Assembly: GCA_039000515.1 (NCBI GenBank)
Contig: JBCFYV010011135.1
Span: 31,153,876-31,217,875, forward strand
Origin: Timema cristinae
Taxonomy: Eukaryota > Arthropoda > Insecta > Phasmatodea > Timematidae
Length of the DNA stretch: 64,000 nucleotides
Direction of reading: 5' to 3'
Position numbers and translations under genes: made by a program. Positions 21,189 to 32,211 of this stretch are shown here, piece after piece. Each line of letters opens with the position of its first letter. Within the stretch, counting starts at the first letter, position 1. Under the pieces are notes generated by a model. That model saw only the letters and a list, made by a program, of their open reading frames with translations, was not told the DNA's origin and ran no database searches.

Positions 21189-21695
21189 ATGAGCGATATT
21201 AAGATCTCGAACGGTGGTTTAGAATACCACATCGCGCGGGTCGATAAAGGTTACAGCGAGTGCTGTGATTCTTCCGTGCACTGGCTCGGATGCCATAATC
21301 CCGGAATGTGGGAATCGAGTCAGTCCGTCGAACGCTGTTCTACCGCTTGCCCTGTCTACAAGCTCAAGGAAGGAGACGATCCGCAAATTCTCCAGGAATC
21401 GAGTCAGTTAATCGAACGTGGTTCTACAGCCCGCCCTGAGGAGGAGGAAAACGCTTTGTGCGCCGAGTTGGATCGAATCGAGCGTGAGGAACTCGATCGG
21501 TTCAAGAATATCTCCGAACTTGAAAAGTATCGCACGTACAACGTCCGTCGTCTAGAAGGGGACGAAGAGGTCAGCGAGAATGAAGACGAACCGAACATCA
21601 TAACGCTAGACTATGTGGGCAGAGTGCATCTTCCGGGTAAAAAAACTTCGGTGCGCGCTACAGGAGTCGCTTTAACGCTTCACAGAGAGGACTGA
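21189..21695 (+). CDS. Hypothetical acidic protein with Cys-rich N-terminus
   Basis: 168 residues from the first ATG after the TATA box (MSDIKISNGG). Residues about 20-45 contain ECC, GCHNPGMW and further Cys/His that could bind metal. Two near-identical segments, ESSQSVERCSTACP and ESSQLIERGSTARP, show an internal duplication. Next comes a highly charged, probably helical stretch (EEEENALCAELDRIEREELD), then a basic C-terminal part ending LTLHRED. AATAAA signals lie at about 21874 and 21917. I do not recognise the family. Intact frame, own TATA box, no intron and a neighbouring DVQG ORF suggest a viral or mobile-element gene. Confidence 0.55.
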   Translation: MSDIKISNGGLEYHIARVDKGYSECCDSSVHWLGCHNPGMWESSQSVERCSTACPVYKLKEGDDPQILQESSQLIERGSTARPEEEENALCAELDRIEREELDRFKNISELEKYRTYNVRRLEGDEEVSENEDEPNIITLDYVGRVHLPGKKTSVRATGVALTLHRED

Positions 21696-21869
21696 TATAT
21701 CTAGGTGAAGGCGAGTACGAACTGTTCAAGTGGTGAAGGGTTCTAACATGTTTTGACAAGACTTTAGAGAAAGATATTTTTTGTATGCATCGAGTGAAAG
21801 ACTTTGAGAGAAAGAGAATTTATATGTATATGTGTATGTATGTATCATCATAATCTTAAGAATATACTC

Positions 21870-21925
21870 GCTAAATAAAAAAGTCGTACTATTTATTTAA
21901 GTCCTTGATCATAGAAATAAAAGAG
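21870..21925 (+). terminator. Candidate polyadenylation signals
   Basis: AATAAA occurs in CGCTAAATAAAAAAG and again in CATAGAAATAAAAG, 180-230 bp after the stop of the 168-residue ORF. Confidence 0.45.
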
Positions 21926-22079
21926 TATTCATTTAAGATCATGTTATGAGTAAAAAAAGGTATTTTATAATAAGGGGGGTATGTATGTTTCATTCAGAGC
22001 AAAAAAGATCATTTAGATATGTATGTTTCCAGACTGGCCTAAAAAAACTGTTCGAGGGAAGGAGGGCTATACCAAAAAA

Positions 22080-22096
22080 AAACCACCTCCTACTCT

Positions 22097-22132
<36 letters not shown>

Positions 22133-22440
22133 CAGAGATAGAAAGAGGGGAGGAGAGAGATAGATAGAGCCCGCGCTAGCGAGTCCACGTCGCGGGAGGG
22201 GAGGGGACCTTCACCCTTAGCGCCCTGATAGTTGATCTTACTCTCTGAGGGAAGAGAGAGAGACAGAGAGAGAGAACACACATCCGCGAGTCTCCAGCGA
22301 GGAAAGGGCGAGGGGAGACTTCCTCTGAACCAATCATACAACCCATCCCCGCAGCCCACCGTCTCCAGGATCATCCCCCCACCCCCCTCATCATCTGCCT
22401 CACACATCCTCCACCCCCTCACCCTGCCACTGTCCTGAAA
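22080..22440. repeat. GA-rich low-complexity tract and GC-rich end of the island
   Basis: (GA)n microsatellite at about 22097-22125 and purine-rich text to 22320, then C-rich sequence. Open frames on both strands here are low-complexity by-products. Confidence 0.7.
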
Positions 22441-22454
22441 ACACTAAAAGCACT

Positions 22455-22665
22455 CTACTTTGGTGGCCACATGGGCTAAGGCGTCACTCTCGCAATAGAC
22501 TAGTCTGCCGATGACTGGGAGATCGTGGCTCAATCATGATCGGGTGATATTTCCTAAATATTTTCCCACTCTCTCTCCACGCGAATGCGGGTACACTTTC
22601 TCTAAATTGAAACGTATTTATCCTTAACACACTGGCGTAATTAGTTCATACCTAAACAGGCAGAA
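22455..22665 (+). repeat. SINE-C, diverged
   Basis: Plus-strand copy with GGTGGCCACATGGGCTAAGG, CGCAATAGACTAG, GGGAGATCGTGG and CACGCGAATGCGGGT. The 3' terminus is eroded. Confidence 0.75.
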
Positions 22666-22775
22666 TTAATGAAGGAAATGTATCCACATTTGCGTGGGAA
22701 AGTAGAAGGAAACGATTGAATAATATCTCCCCAAAATACTCTCAGCAGGGATTTGAACCCCCAGAGAGAAGCGTC
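22666..22775 (-). repeat. SINE-C fragment, inverted to its neighbour
   Basis: CACATTTGCGTGGGAAAGTAG and the B-box complement AGGGATTTGAACCCCCAG in minus orientation, directly abutting the plus-strand copy. Confidence 0.6.
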
Positions 22776-23274
22776 TAGCTGGCTGGGACAGATAAGCTAA
22801 TTTTTCTGCTCGAGAGTGTGATTGTATCTTGACGTTTTATTTCCCCACGTTTAGTCCAACTTGGTCGCCTACACACTTTACAGTCCTGCACCACCCTTCT
22901 TATCTCTATCAGTTCTGGGAAAAGTCTGCTTGCGACCTTGCTGATTACCGGTAGCCAGCCTCCCAATTGTTTAAACAAATCAGTTACTCTACCAACCTTA
23001 TGGCTGGAATCCACCAGTTTGTATAACGTTAGCAACGCCATCTATTTTGAGAGCTGAAAGCTCAACACACCGCCACAGAGAGGGTAGGCAGGAACTTAAA
23101 TTATAGAATATACGGGACTTTCCCGAATCGTGTTATACTTATAGCATAACAACCTGACAAACATAATGTTAATAAGCCTCCTAAATCACCGATTGCGGGG
23201 TAAAACATAACAGAACAAAGTTAAAAACACGAGACAATCGTGTTTATTTCATAACACCGGGACTATCATCTTAA
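22776..23274. other. Unassigned; open minus-strand frame
   Basis: The minus-strand frame 23041-22775 (88 codons) contains IRRVVQDCKVCRRPSW, whose CxxC could be a zinc-binding remnant. No splice sites or partner exons were found, so it is left unassigned. Confidence 0.3.
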
Positions 23275-23605
23275 TTGTTGTAATGAGAGGTGGCCAGACT
23301 GGAGCGCGCGCTCGAGCCGGAACAGTCTAGTTTACAGGCGCTAGGCAATATTATTGTATGTTGGTTTATTGGATGCTGGAACAACTTATCATGTTGACAT
23401 TTTTATTATTTAGATAGGTGTAGCACACTTGTTACTAACGGCCTAATTTAATTAGTTAGATCATAAACTATATATGTAAAACTGATATGTTAAAATACTT
23501 CAATATTACAATCAAAGTAGGCCTTTACAAATAAGAATCACCATTAATGTGGCGAGAGGATGAGAAAACTACAACAATAAATCACCTGTCAAAAACCAAA
23601 CGAAC
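23275..23605. repeat. Duplicated repeat block, copy 2 (empty site)
   Basis: Parallel to 12260-12895 without the SINE-B. The integrity of ACACTTGTTACTAACGG marks the pre-insertion state. Confidence 0.85.
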
Positions 23606-25080
23606 ACTAAACTGTCTCTGACACCTTCCGGTACTAACAGATATAAAGATCCTGTCGGGGCGGCCCCTGGGAGGTTAGGCACGGCTAGGACCCCAACAAG
23701 GTTGGTAGTGTGTACCCCTGTAGCTGGTCAGGACAACTCCTCGGGGTCCCCAACTCTGGATGGATCTGTGGCGGTAGCAAAGATGGTGGCGCTGATTGAA
23801 AGAACGGAGATTTCTCAAGCCACATACATGATTGCGGAGAAAGCGGTTCGGAGGCTGAAATCCTGTCTTCCTCGTGATCAACATTGGATTTTAAACTGTT
23901 GCGCCTCTAGGCAAATTATAATATGCGTCCCACCCACCACTATTTTTTTTTTGTAGTGGCTTTACAAAGTTTTGGAGGAAAGAGTTGTTGGCTTACCGTG
24001 TTGGAGGGGGGGAACGTGGCTGTTGAAATGATATTGGTTTGGATCAATCTAAAATATATAAAAAAAAGTCATGGATGAAGGTAATTTTTCTTTAAAGTAA
24101 CATATGTAGAGTATCCTTTTATGATTCATCCATGAAGAAACACGCGCTTCTCAGAAATAATGTGAAAAGGATTTTACCAGTAAAATATATATTTTTTATA
24201 CAATATTTCCTGTTAAAGGACCAACTACGCAGTATTTGGCAAAGACGCCACTTCTCTATACCAATAAGAAGCTAGCCTTCACAACACCTGTCGCCCGGAC
24301 TCTTTCTATTAGTTAGTTTTTACACTGTTGACGAAGGGAGAAAGATGCAAGGGGTATGTCATATATAGGCCGTTGTGCGTATGTTTAAGCACCCCACCCA
24401 CAGTCTCCAGACACAGCCACACGCACAATCCACGCAGTATAAAATAACTAACATTAATATCACAAGTGTGCATCGATATAAAGCATTCAATTGGAGCATG
24501 TATAAGTAATTAACAGATGTAATTTTAATAAACCGTGTGTGAATAAACAGCCATAAAAAGTTATCTTTCTTTAATTCAATTAAATATACCGATTTAATTA
24601 GTGTTCGACCACGGAGCTATAAACAGCTGGTTAAACGGTATCTTTTCCGTACAGTGATGATAGGCGCTCGAGCATGGAGCTATAGACAACCTAAATATCA
24701 TCACATCATTATTATATCAGGGAATTAATCCGTAGTGCTTCAATCGACTCCCGACGCGGGTCGATTATTTCAATAGTGTTTACACTGTCAGTATTCCAGA
24801 AAATATTTCCATGAGAGATAATCAAGCATACACATGTGTGACACGAGCCCAAGGACCTCCTTAGAATACCGTCCCATGTTTGGTCATTATTTTTTCTGGC
24901 TGGACTATGACTCCCCCGACATCACGCGGTTTGCACAGGATCATGTAGTCATGTGAAAGTAAAACATTGATATTTATTCAGGCCAATTATATATTTTTTT
25001 AAGGCCTCTGTTGTTGGTTCCGACCTAACAGAGTTCGTTATCTCAATGTTCTTTGGGGCGTGGAATATCAAAAGTTCAAT
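23606..25080. other. Unassigned sequence; possible degraded ORF near 23.7 kb
   Basis: 23702-23956 is open for 84 codons in GC-richer DNA (VAVAKMVALIERTEIS block). It has no recognisable motif and lacks clear exon boundaries. The remainder is AT-rich with no gene seen. Confidence 0.3.
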
Positions 25081-25084
25081 TGAG

Positions 25085-25210
25085 GTAGAGATATATAAAA
25101 GACCCGATCTAGGAACGGCGTGTGTGGTCGTCGCCTTTTAGAGGGGTACTCATTGTCCGAGCGTGGTCTTTCCGTCCTGTCACCCTGCAACCTCACCAAG
25201 TTACCATATG
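25085..25210 (+). promoter_or_regulatory. TATA promoter-like segment with short open frame and donor
   Basis: TATAAAAG at 25094-25101 is followed by an ATG-less but open GC-richer leader and a strong donor-like site (CATATG|GTAAGT context: ATATGTAAGTACC) near 25208. It may be a solo LTR with its R region or a first exon. No partner exon was found. Confidence 0.3.
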
Positions 25211-25476
25211 TAAGTACCACACCATTAACTTTAATACATTGTTACCATCATTATGTAATTTCTTTTTGTCTTGAATATACTGTAATACACATTGTTCCAC
25301 TGACATCTTTTGACGCCCGCCTTGTCCCAACTCCCATCAGGATCGGATCCAACTAGTGTGGAACCCATGACATGCCTCGTGGATTAACCACGCTACCGTC
25401 TTCCGTACTAGTTAGTTGGACGCATACGCAAGGATCGTATGACACATGCCTTACAGTAGTTTTACATTATGAATAA

Positions 25477-25493
25477 GGGGGGGGGGGGGGGGG
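25477..25493. repeat. Poly-G tract (G17)
   Basis: Uninterrupted G17 run. Confidence 0.9.
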
Positions 25494-25780
25494 CGCACAC
25501 GTCAGTTACAAATTGATTGCAAAATATAGTTATTTAAAAAAGAAATATGGTCATTCTGACTTTAACTTGAAAACGTTTAACAACTATCATGATAGTGGCG
25601 AACATTTTTTTTTGTTTGTTTTTGTTTTGAAGAAGTTCTGATATTTTGGGGCTGTAGTTAATTGGTTTCTCTTGTTTATTTTGTTTGTCTGCTTTTTTTT
25701 TTGTCGTGTATACAGTAGCCCCGTGGCTTCTTTGGTGCTGACTGACAGAAGTGAAAGCTGCTAAACACATGTTTGTTTGT

Positions 25781-26029
25781 TTTAGCACCGCGTCTTACTA
25801 CCCGTTCGGGTTATAGGCTTTTAAGTACTAATTACGCTAATGGATTAGGAATTGGGAAGGTTGAATTAGATGAAGTGAACCCGCATTTGCGTGGAGGGAG
25901 AGTGGAAAACCATTTAGGAAAAACCACACCCAGTTCACCCGACCGAGATTCGAACCTCTATCTCCGCGTCCTCAGCAGTCGAGCTCAACACGAAACTAGC
26001 GCGTTAGCCAACTACGCCACCGAGGCGGG
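25781..26029 (-). repeat. SINE-B, full length
   Basis: Minus-strand copy from TTTTAGCACCGCG to GCCACCGAGGCGGG. The open frame crossing it is a by-product. Confidence 0.9.
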
Positions 26030-26085
26030 TTATTGCAACTATAGATGCCATACAGAAAATTTTCCAAAATGGACAATTGTCATTT

Positions 26086-26341
26086 ATTATTATTATTATT
26101 ATTATTAGCACCGCGTCTTACTACCCGTTCGGGTTATACGCACTTACTCTAATGTGTAATGGTAGGGTTATTGTGAGATGAAATGGAGGACCTACAGTTT
26201 AACGTGGGATCCGAACCACGGTGGCGGCCTGGCATTCCTAACATTCACAAGTTGTGATTAATACAAGTCTTGTCAGAGGTGAAGGAAGGGTTTGGTAATC
26301 AGATAAATCTGTGCCGGGACCGAGGATTGAACACCGGACCA
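26086..26341 (-). repeat. SINE-A, head truncated
   Basis: Begins with (TTA)n tail, lacks the last ~35 bp of the tRNA-like head and is followed directly by unrelated sequence. It sits 56 bp from a SINE-B in the same orientation. Confidence 0.85.
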
Positions 26342-27097
26342 CTGACCGCTGCAAGTTATCAGATTTGTTCTTGCGCATTGCAGAGTAAATGACCTTGTCC
26401 ATAATAGACCGTCCCCCCCCCCATTCCTCCCCCCTTCCTTTCAAATCATCAAGAAGATGACGTCATATGCCTTTCACCTCATTTCCACAAGCGTGGCATG
26501 GAAACTAATTAGGAAATAAATATTATATGGAGGGTCAATGGATTCTAAAACGGCCGCGATTCAATGAGGTATGCTGCGAAAATAGCCCGGCTTATTACTT
26601 AAGGGAGTTATTCACTATTACCAGTGGCGTACCTGACAAAGTAAAAGAGGGGTAGGGGGGTACAATTGGGGCGTTTAATTCCCCTCCCCAAACCCTACTA
26701 TCTTTTTTTTATTATTAATTATACATTTTAAAATTCCCGTTCTCGTCCCGAAGTTGAGGATCCTAGAATTCTCTATCTCGTCTCGATTGTTGAATCTCGT
26801 TCACGTCTCGAACGAAAAAAACCTCAGTCTCGCACACCCCTAACTGCTGGCATAATATCTAATGCAGCTCTTTCAGTCATTATTCAAATATTTTCGTGTG
26901 CCCTCAAATGCCCCACGTTGGGCACCAATCTCTGACACGAGAACATTAAATGTACTGTACCCCTACATTCTTTTTTTCAATTTGTGTGTTAATAGTTTCG
27001 GTGAATTGTATGCTTTAAATCGCCGTCCTTAGTTTATATTACTAAGGAGCGGATTATTAGGCATCAAAAATGTTTAAAATAAGCTTTCAAAATCTAA
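26342..27097. other. Unassigned intergenic sequence
   Basis: No gene seen. CAGTGGCGTACCTGAC near 26622 resembles a hAT-type terminus, but no partner end is visible. Confidence 0.35.
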
Positions 27098-27185
27098 CCG
27101 CCTCGGTGGTATTGTTAGCTAACGCGCTAGTTTCGTGTTGAGTTGCGAGAGTAGCGCGTTGGACCGTGCGGCCACCGAAGCAGTT
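27098..27185. repeat. Head-to-head chimera of SINE-B and SINE-C heads
   Basis: CCGCCTCGGTGG...GCTAACGCGCTAG is a plus-strand SINE-B head. It fuses at about 27146 to GCGAGAGTAGCGCGTT...GTGCGGCCACCGAAGC, an inverted SINE-C head. No bodies or tails are attached. Confidence 0.7.
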
Positions 27186-27194
27186 TTTTTACTA

Positions 27195-27255
27195 CTACCT
27201 ACTTACTAACTACTACTACTACTACTACTACTACCTAACTATTATTACTGTTTTG
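27195..27255. repeat. (ACT)n microsatellite
   Basis: TACTACTACTACTACTACTAC run. Confidence 0.85.
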
Positions 27256-27466
27256 TTACTATCTATTAAATCAGTTGACATTATTTTACAGAAATAATAA
27301 TTGAACATTTTCTGCCTTGAAAAATTTTTCGGGGGAAAAAATATATATGGAAAATTTTCCGATTCACATCTCTACTTGGTCCCTATTTCTAAAATATGGG
27401 CACAATACGTATTGCTTTTTAATTTTAGTACATACGATCCTTTAAAAACTAACGATAAAGAACTAG

Positions 27467-27748
<282 letters not shown>

Positions 27749-27912
27749 TAAGAGACATTAAAAGCGACCTTGGCCGACTTTGTTTTAAAGGTAAATCGTC
27801 CAAGGATGCGCGGTGATTGTACTATAAACTTTCGCATTGGATAAAACACTTGCAATCATTCACTCCAAGGTCATTCCATGACATTTCAACAAGAGGAGCT
27901 TGCCGCACCATA

Positions 27913-27930
27913 CCCCCCCCCCCCCCCCCC
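27913..27930. repeat. Poly-C tract (C18)
   Basis: Uninterrupted C18 run in the left arm of the long-TIR element. It is not matched in the right arm, so it expanded after insertion. Confidence 0.9.
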
Positions 27931-29048
27931 TATCCCTAGTTGTTTATGTGCGCTTAGAGAGTTCAAAACATTTTTTTTTTCAAACCCTCACCGTTTTGCA
28001 TCTTTGGGGAAAGGGGGGCGGGGCGGTCCCTAGATGGTGCTTGGAACACCTCGATTTTTGCAACAAAGCGTTTGCGCAAAGTGCTATAACTTTTTTTTTT
28101 CCCAAATGAGAAAATTCAGAAATTCGAAAATCACTGTAATCAGAAGAAAATTTTGATTGTTTTGAGGTTTTTACATTTAATTTTCTGATATATTTTTGAA
28201 ATTTTATCGAGGGTTAAATTTGTTCGATGAAATTTGCATTTTTTTTTTTTTTTCAATTTTCGAGACAATTCACTGGGAAGCGCGCAAAACAGTCAAACAG
28301 TTTTTTTTTCCCCGCAAAGATCTAATCGACTACTGTATACTTAGGTGTCAATTGTAAGAAAAATATAGATAGCCATATTGATAAAAATATAATGTAAAAG
28401 TTAAACAAGTGCTGGAGTATGGGAGAAGGGTTTGGGGGGGAAAGATTTTCGTAAATAAAAAATAACAAGGAAATATAGCATAATAAATAAAAATAATATA
28501 GTTACATGACTTGTTTTAAATTTTTAGCACAATTACCGATTACAAAATTAATTAACCTAGACTTTATTTAATTTCAGATTTCACATAATTTTGAAAATGA
28601 AGTCCCTTGAAAGTGACATGTCTGGCTAGTAATTTATTTTTCTTCTTCTCTTTTTGAATTGATGTTCTTTCTTGATGTTTCTTTCTGTAACAGTTGATTA
28701 GGATTCTATTCTCAAACCAGGTGTAATGTTAAAAGTTCTTCCATTAGCCGCTGACAACTCAACAGGAAAAAGAACATTTTCATACCGCACTCAAAATGTA
28801 TAAATTTTTTTAGATTTTTGAAATGATGTTGATGGTTCCGATGGATACAGGGGGTTGACGTTGCAGTTTTTTTTTTATCAAACTCCTGCACATCAATCAC
28901 TTCAGCCAGACATCATCAAGAATCGTAAATGCATGTTATGTAGACCCTTTCTTTGAGGTCTGTTGAAAGTCTAGTGATATTTAGTTCTTCAAAAATCCTC
29001 TGAACTTGAGATGATGAAGCACTTCATTAGGTTTCAGTCTACAGGTGC

Positions 29049-29860
29049 AAATCTATTAGTGATGAGTCGAACCAGCTCATTGAGTGAGCTAGCTCACATA
29101 AGCTCGCTCACTCAAAAGAGTCGTTCATGGAGGGTCGTTCATAAGAGTCATATCGTTCACCACATGGCTCGCTCGCTCCCAATCCCTTCAACCCCTTCTC
29201 GTTCTAACTAGTTCTCACAATTCCCGTTCGAGCGTGCAAATCTGTCCCTTTCCTTTCAACTTATGAACGAATTAAGGTTTATGTGTAATTTATCCGAATC
29301 CTAATGTGTTTGATTCTTTAATTCTATTACTTACTCATATTACTTATAATAATTAACCTTAGCATATAAGCTTTAGTGTCCAATTCACATAATTATGTCT
29401 AAGAAATGTGAAGAAAAATAGTTAGTTTAATATTGCAGACAGTACTGCTATCTAGTAACGATAGTAAGCATTTATAGTCGATTTTTTCTTAGTAGGGAAC
29501 GAAGAACGACAGAAGAGTCCAGGCTGACAAACACTCATGACTCGTTCCAGAGCGGATGAACGAGAGCGAAAAACTCGTGATAATGGCGGCGTGAATGACT
29601 CGCTCGCGAAGAGAGAGTCGTTCGTTCACAGCTCTCGTTCAAGAGTCGAGAGTCGTTCGTTCACAGCTCTTGTTCAAGAGTCGTTTGTTCACAGCTCTCG
29701 TTCAAGAGTAGTTCGTTCACAGCTTTCGTCAGATAGTTCGTTCAACTTGTAGAGTAGTTTGTTCACAGCTCTCGTTCAAGAGTCGTTCGTTCACGGCTCT
29801 CGTTCAAGAGTCGTTCAATTTGAATGACTCGCTCACGAGCGAGCCATCACTAAAATCGAT
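29049..29860. mobile_element. Non-autonomous hAT element with internal GTTC repeats
   Basis: Element 29057-29852 starts TAGTGATGAGTCG and ends with inverted TAGTGATGGCTCG. Flanks AAATCTAT (29049-29056) and AAATCGAT (29853-29860) match at 7 of 8 positions. The interior from about 29620 is a tandem array of AGAGTCGTTCGTTCACAGCT units of 26-33 bp. No transposase. Confidence 0.88.
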
Positions 29861-30894
29861 GCTTATTTCTTGTGTCCGGTATCGTCTCAGCATTTTCAAA
29901 TCGCTCTTCCAAGAGTCCAGAATTTGACTCGACATTTCTTTCAATAATATACATGAAGGAATTACCTCCGATGTTTTTTTTTGTGTGCAAAAAGTAAATA
30001 TCTCACAAGATGTCAGTAGGGGGATTTTCTGCCACTCTTTTTGGTGGACTTACCTTAGATATAGACGTTTGACTGTCCCACCAATTCTATCGCATGGCAT
30101 CGCATCACTCTGCATCAAGATCAAAGTCTTTCTTATGCTAACTAACGCAAGTTTAGAAAGTTTTTATTTCTATTTTTGTATTTCCCAGCAGCTCCATCTA
30201 AAAAATATATGATTTTGTGTTCAAAAGGTGTAATGGTTTTTGCCCATCAAAATCAACAGGAAAACAATAATTTGCTCAACTTTAAGCGCCAACATTTTTT
30301 TTTTACTCTGCAGAACAAAGTGACAAAAAATTTTGTATGATGTTCTTACCAAATAGAAGTTTATGTGGTATAAAATTCAGATTTTTTACTCTGTCCACCA
30401 CTGGAGATATAGATATTCAAAAAACGGAAAATCAGAAAATTTCCATTTTCATCAGCCAAAAAATATTGGAAGGGCTCAAAACAATCCAGTTTTCTCACCT
30501 TAGATAAGATCTACTGGTACCATGGTTCTTGCAAAAAAAAAAAAAGTTTGACTGTTTTGTTGCTTCCTAGTGAAAATTTTGCTCAAAAATGGAAACAATG
30601 AAAATTTCATAGACAACTTTTGACCCTAAATAACATTTCAAAAATACATTAGAAAATTAAATTTAAAAGAAAACCAAAACATTCAGAATTTTCTTCTGAG
30701 TACAGTGGTTTTTTCGAATTTTTGAATTTTCTCAATTGGGGACAATGATTTCTTTCGCAAAAATCGAGGTGTTCCTGCACCATTTTAGGGACCTCCCCTC
30801 CTAAACGATGAGGATTTTTCTATAAAAAAAAGCCAATAAAAAACAGCGTGGCAACTAATTTGATATAAATTTGTTGAAATGGAATGGAGCGACC

Positions 30895-32130
30895 CACCAC
30901 CAAACAGATCGGACGTGTTTTAAACACCAGCGTAGTCACTCCATTTCAGTTTCCATTATTTATATTCATTATTTATCAACCAGAACCAAAGTGTGCAATA
31001 AATTAATCCTTATTTTTAATTTGCTATCTTTAATTTATGTTCTAGTTAGATCAAACCCAGTCTAATCGTAGTTAGGAAATGTGAAATCTAAATATTTAAA
31101 TCTAGCGCTGAGATATAAAGTGACGCACGTGAATCAAAGGCGTTCAGCCCGTATACTAATCATGATCCGAACCAAGGACACCGGGAAGGATACGACCGCG
31201 TGCCGCTAGGAATAATGATTGAATCGCCTCTCCCAAGTTAAACTTATTTGTGCGACACTGACTTGGACACATGTTTCTGACACTTAATTGCCAACAAAAT
31301 GGGTTAGCATTTTATTACTCAAACAATATATTATTAACTATGATTTCTGGTGCTAATAAACCTAGATTATTTTTGTTTGTTTGAAATTTGTTGAAAGAGG
31401 TCCTAACCAGGATTTTTTTTTAAATTGGATGCCTTTATGACAAACTTTTTTTTAATCAAGAGAAAAAGTTGTCATAAAATTCCAGAACACCCTCGACAGA
31501 TATTTATTAATTGTTGATATCACCGTGTGAAGAAAATTAAACAAGGTTTCTACTAGAGAATTATTTTTTTTTGCTGAAAAAGATTTTGCTATAAAAAATG
31601 CAACAAATTACTACCCTTAATAGCTGGCGTTACACCTTAAGAATAAAAACTATCCCAAGCTGAAACAATAGGCCTATACTTTATTTATAACTCGCGTATT
31701 AAATTATCTTGAAATGCTAATTTTAGCATGGAGAATACCTTTTTGTTTTAACGTCTTATTTTGATGCATTTCTCCTGTAAAGTAACTGAAAAAATAAAAA
31801 GAATTAATCCAAATCTCGAAAGCGAACAATTGCCCACCAATTCTGTAACGGGGTAGATTGTGGTTCGAGAAGAATTTTAACTAAAATAGTATTTTTGAAC
31901 TTCCGACCACTAAGCTTGGCAACATTGCTTAAAGTATTATTTTTGTTTCATTTGTTCGTAAAGAAGGGGGGAGGGGAAAGGCAAGTACGGTTAGCTTCCC
32001 CCTTCTCTGTAAAATTCTTCTTTCCTAGTCCCATGAGCCATCATTAAAAACGCGCCATTTCGTTCATAGTTTATTGTGAAAATATGTGAGTGTGTCTCTG
32101 TGTATAAATATAATTTACAAATAATTTATT
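30895..32130. other. Sequence upstream of the MYND gene
   Basis: Apart from a foldback-element relative at 31395-31640 nothing is recognised. The last 100 bp hold AACGCGCCATTTCG (near 32049) and a TATAAATATAA stretch (near 32102), either of which may belong to the core promoter of the gene starting at 32131. Confidence 0.4.
31395..31640. repeat. Relative of the 7.6 kb foldback element
   Basis: Shares ATTCCAGAACACCCTCGACAG, TTGATATCACCGTG, GAAAATTAAAC and a GCTATAAAAAATGCA end with the other copies. Only partly symmetrical. Confidence 0.55.
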
Positions 32131-32211
32131 ATGGCACCAAATAAAATGGTTTCTATTAAAAAGCAATCACATCTTAAACGAGATCATAAAGAGCTACAGA
32201 TTTTAAAAAAG
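32131..32211 (+). CDS. MYND gene exon 1 (start codon)
   Basis: ATG followed by 27 codons (MAPNKMVSIKKQSHLKRDHK then ELQILKK), ending at AAG|GTAAAAAG in phase 0. The peptide is basic and probably helical. Joined to exon 2 it continues the same Lys/Leu pattern (ILKK then LKHYLKK), which supports the junction. The upstream context AATTTATTATGG is AT-rich. An untranslated upstream exon cannot be excluded. Intron 1 is 3,125 bp. Confidence 0.75.

Larger units (their letters stand above)
27872..30894. mobile_element. Long terminal-inverted-repeat element, ~3 kb
   Basis: The right arm (30528-30894) is the diverged inverted complement of the left arm (27872-28315). Shared blocks include GTTTGACTGTTTTG, AAAATTAAAT, GAATTTTCTTCTGA, and AAAATCGAGGTGTTCC. 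The outermost match is TTGTTGAAATG. The interior (28316-30527) has no intact transposase frame. A minus-strand stretch around 28700-28870 looks coding-like in pieces. It also hosts a nested hAT element. Candidate classes with long inverted repeats cannot be separated by eye. Confidence 0.72.

Noticed and set aside
25773..26108. 111-residue ORF
   Set aside because: It lies across a SINE-B and (TTA)n tail; similar frames appear in every SINE-B copy.
26622..26640. CAGTGGCGTACCTGAC as a transposon end
   Set aside because: No inverted partner end or target duplication found.
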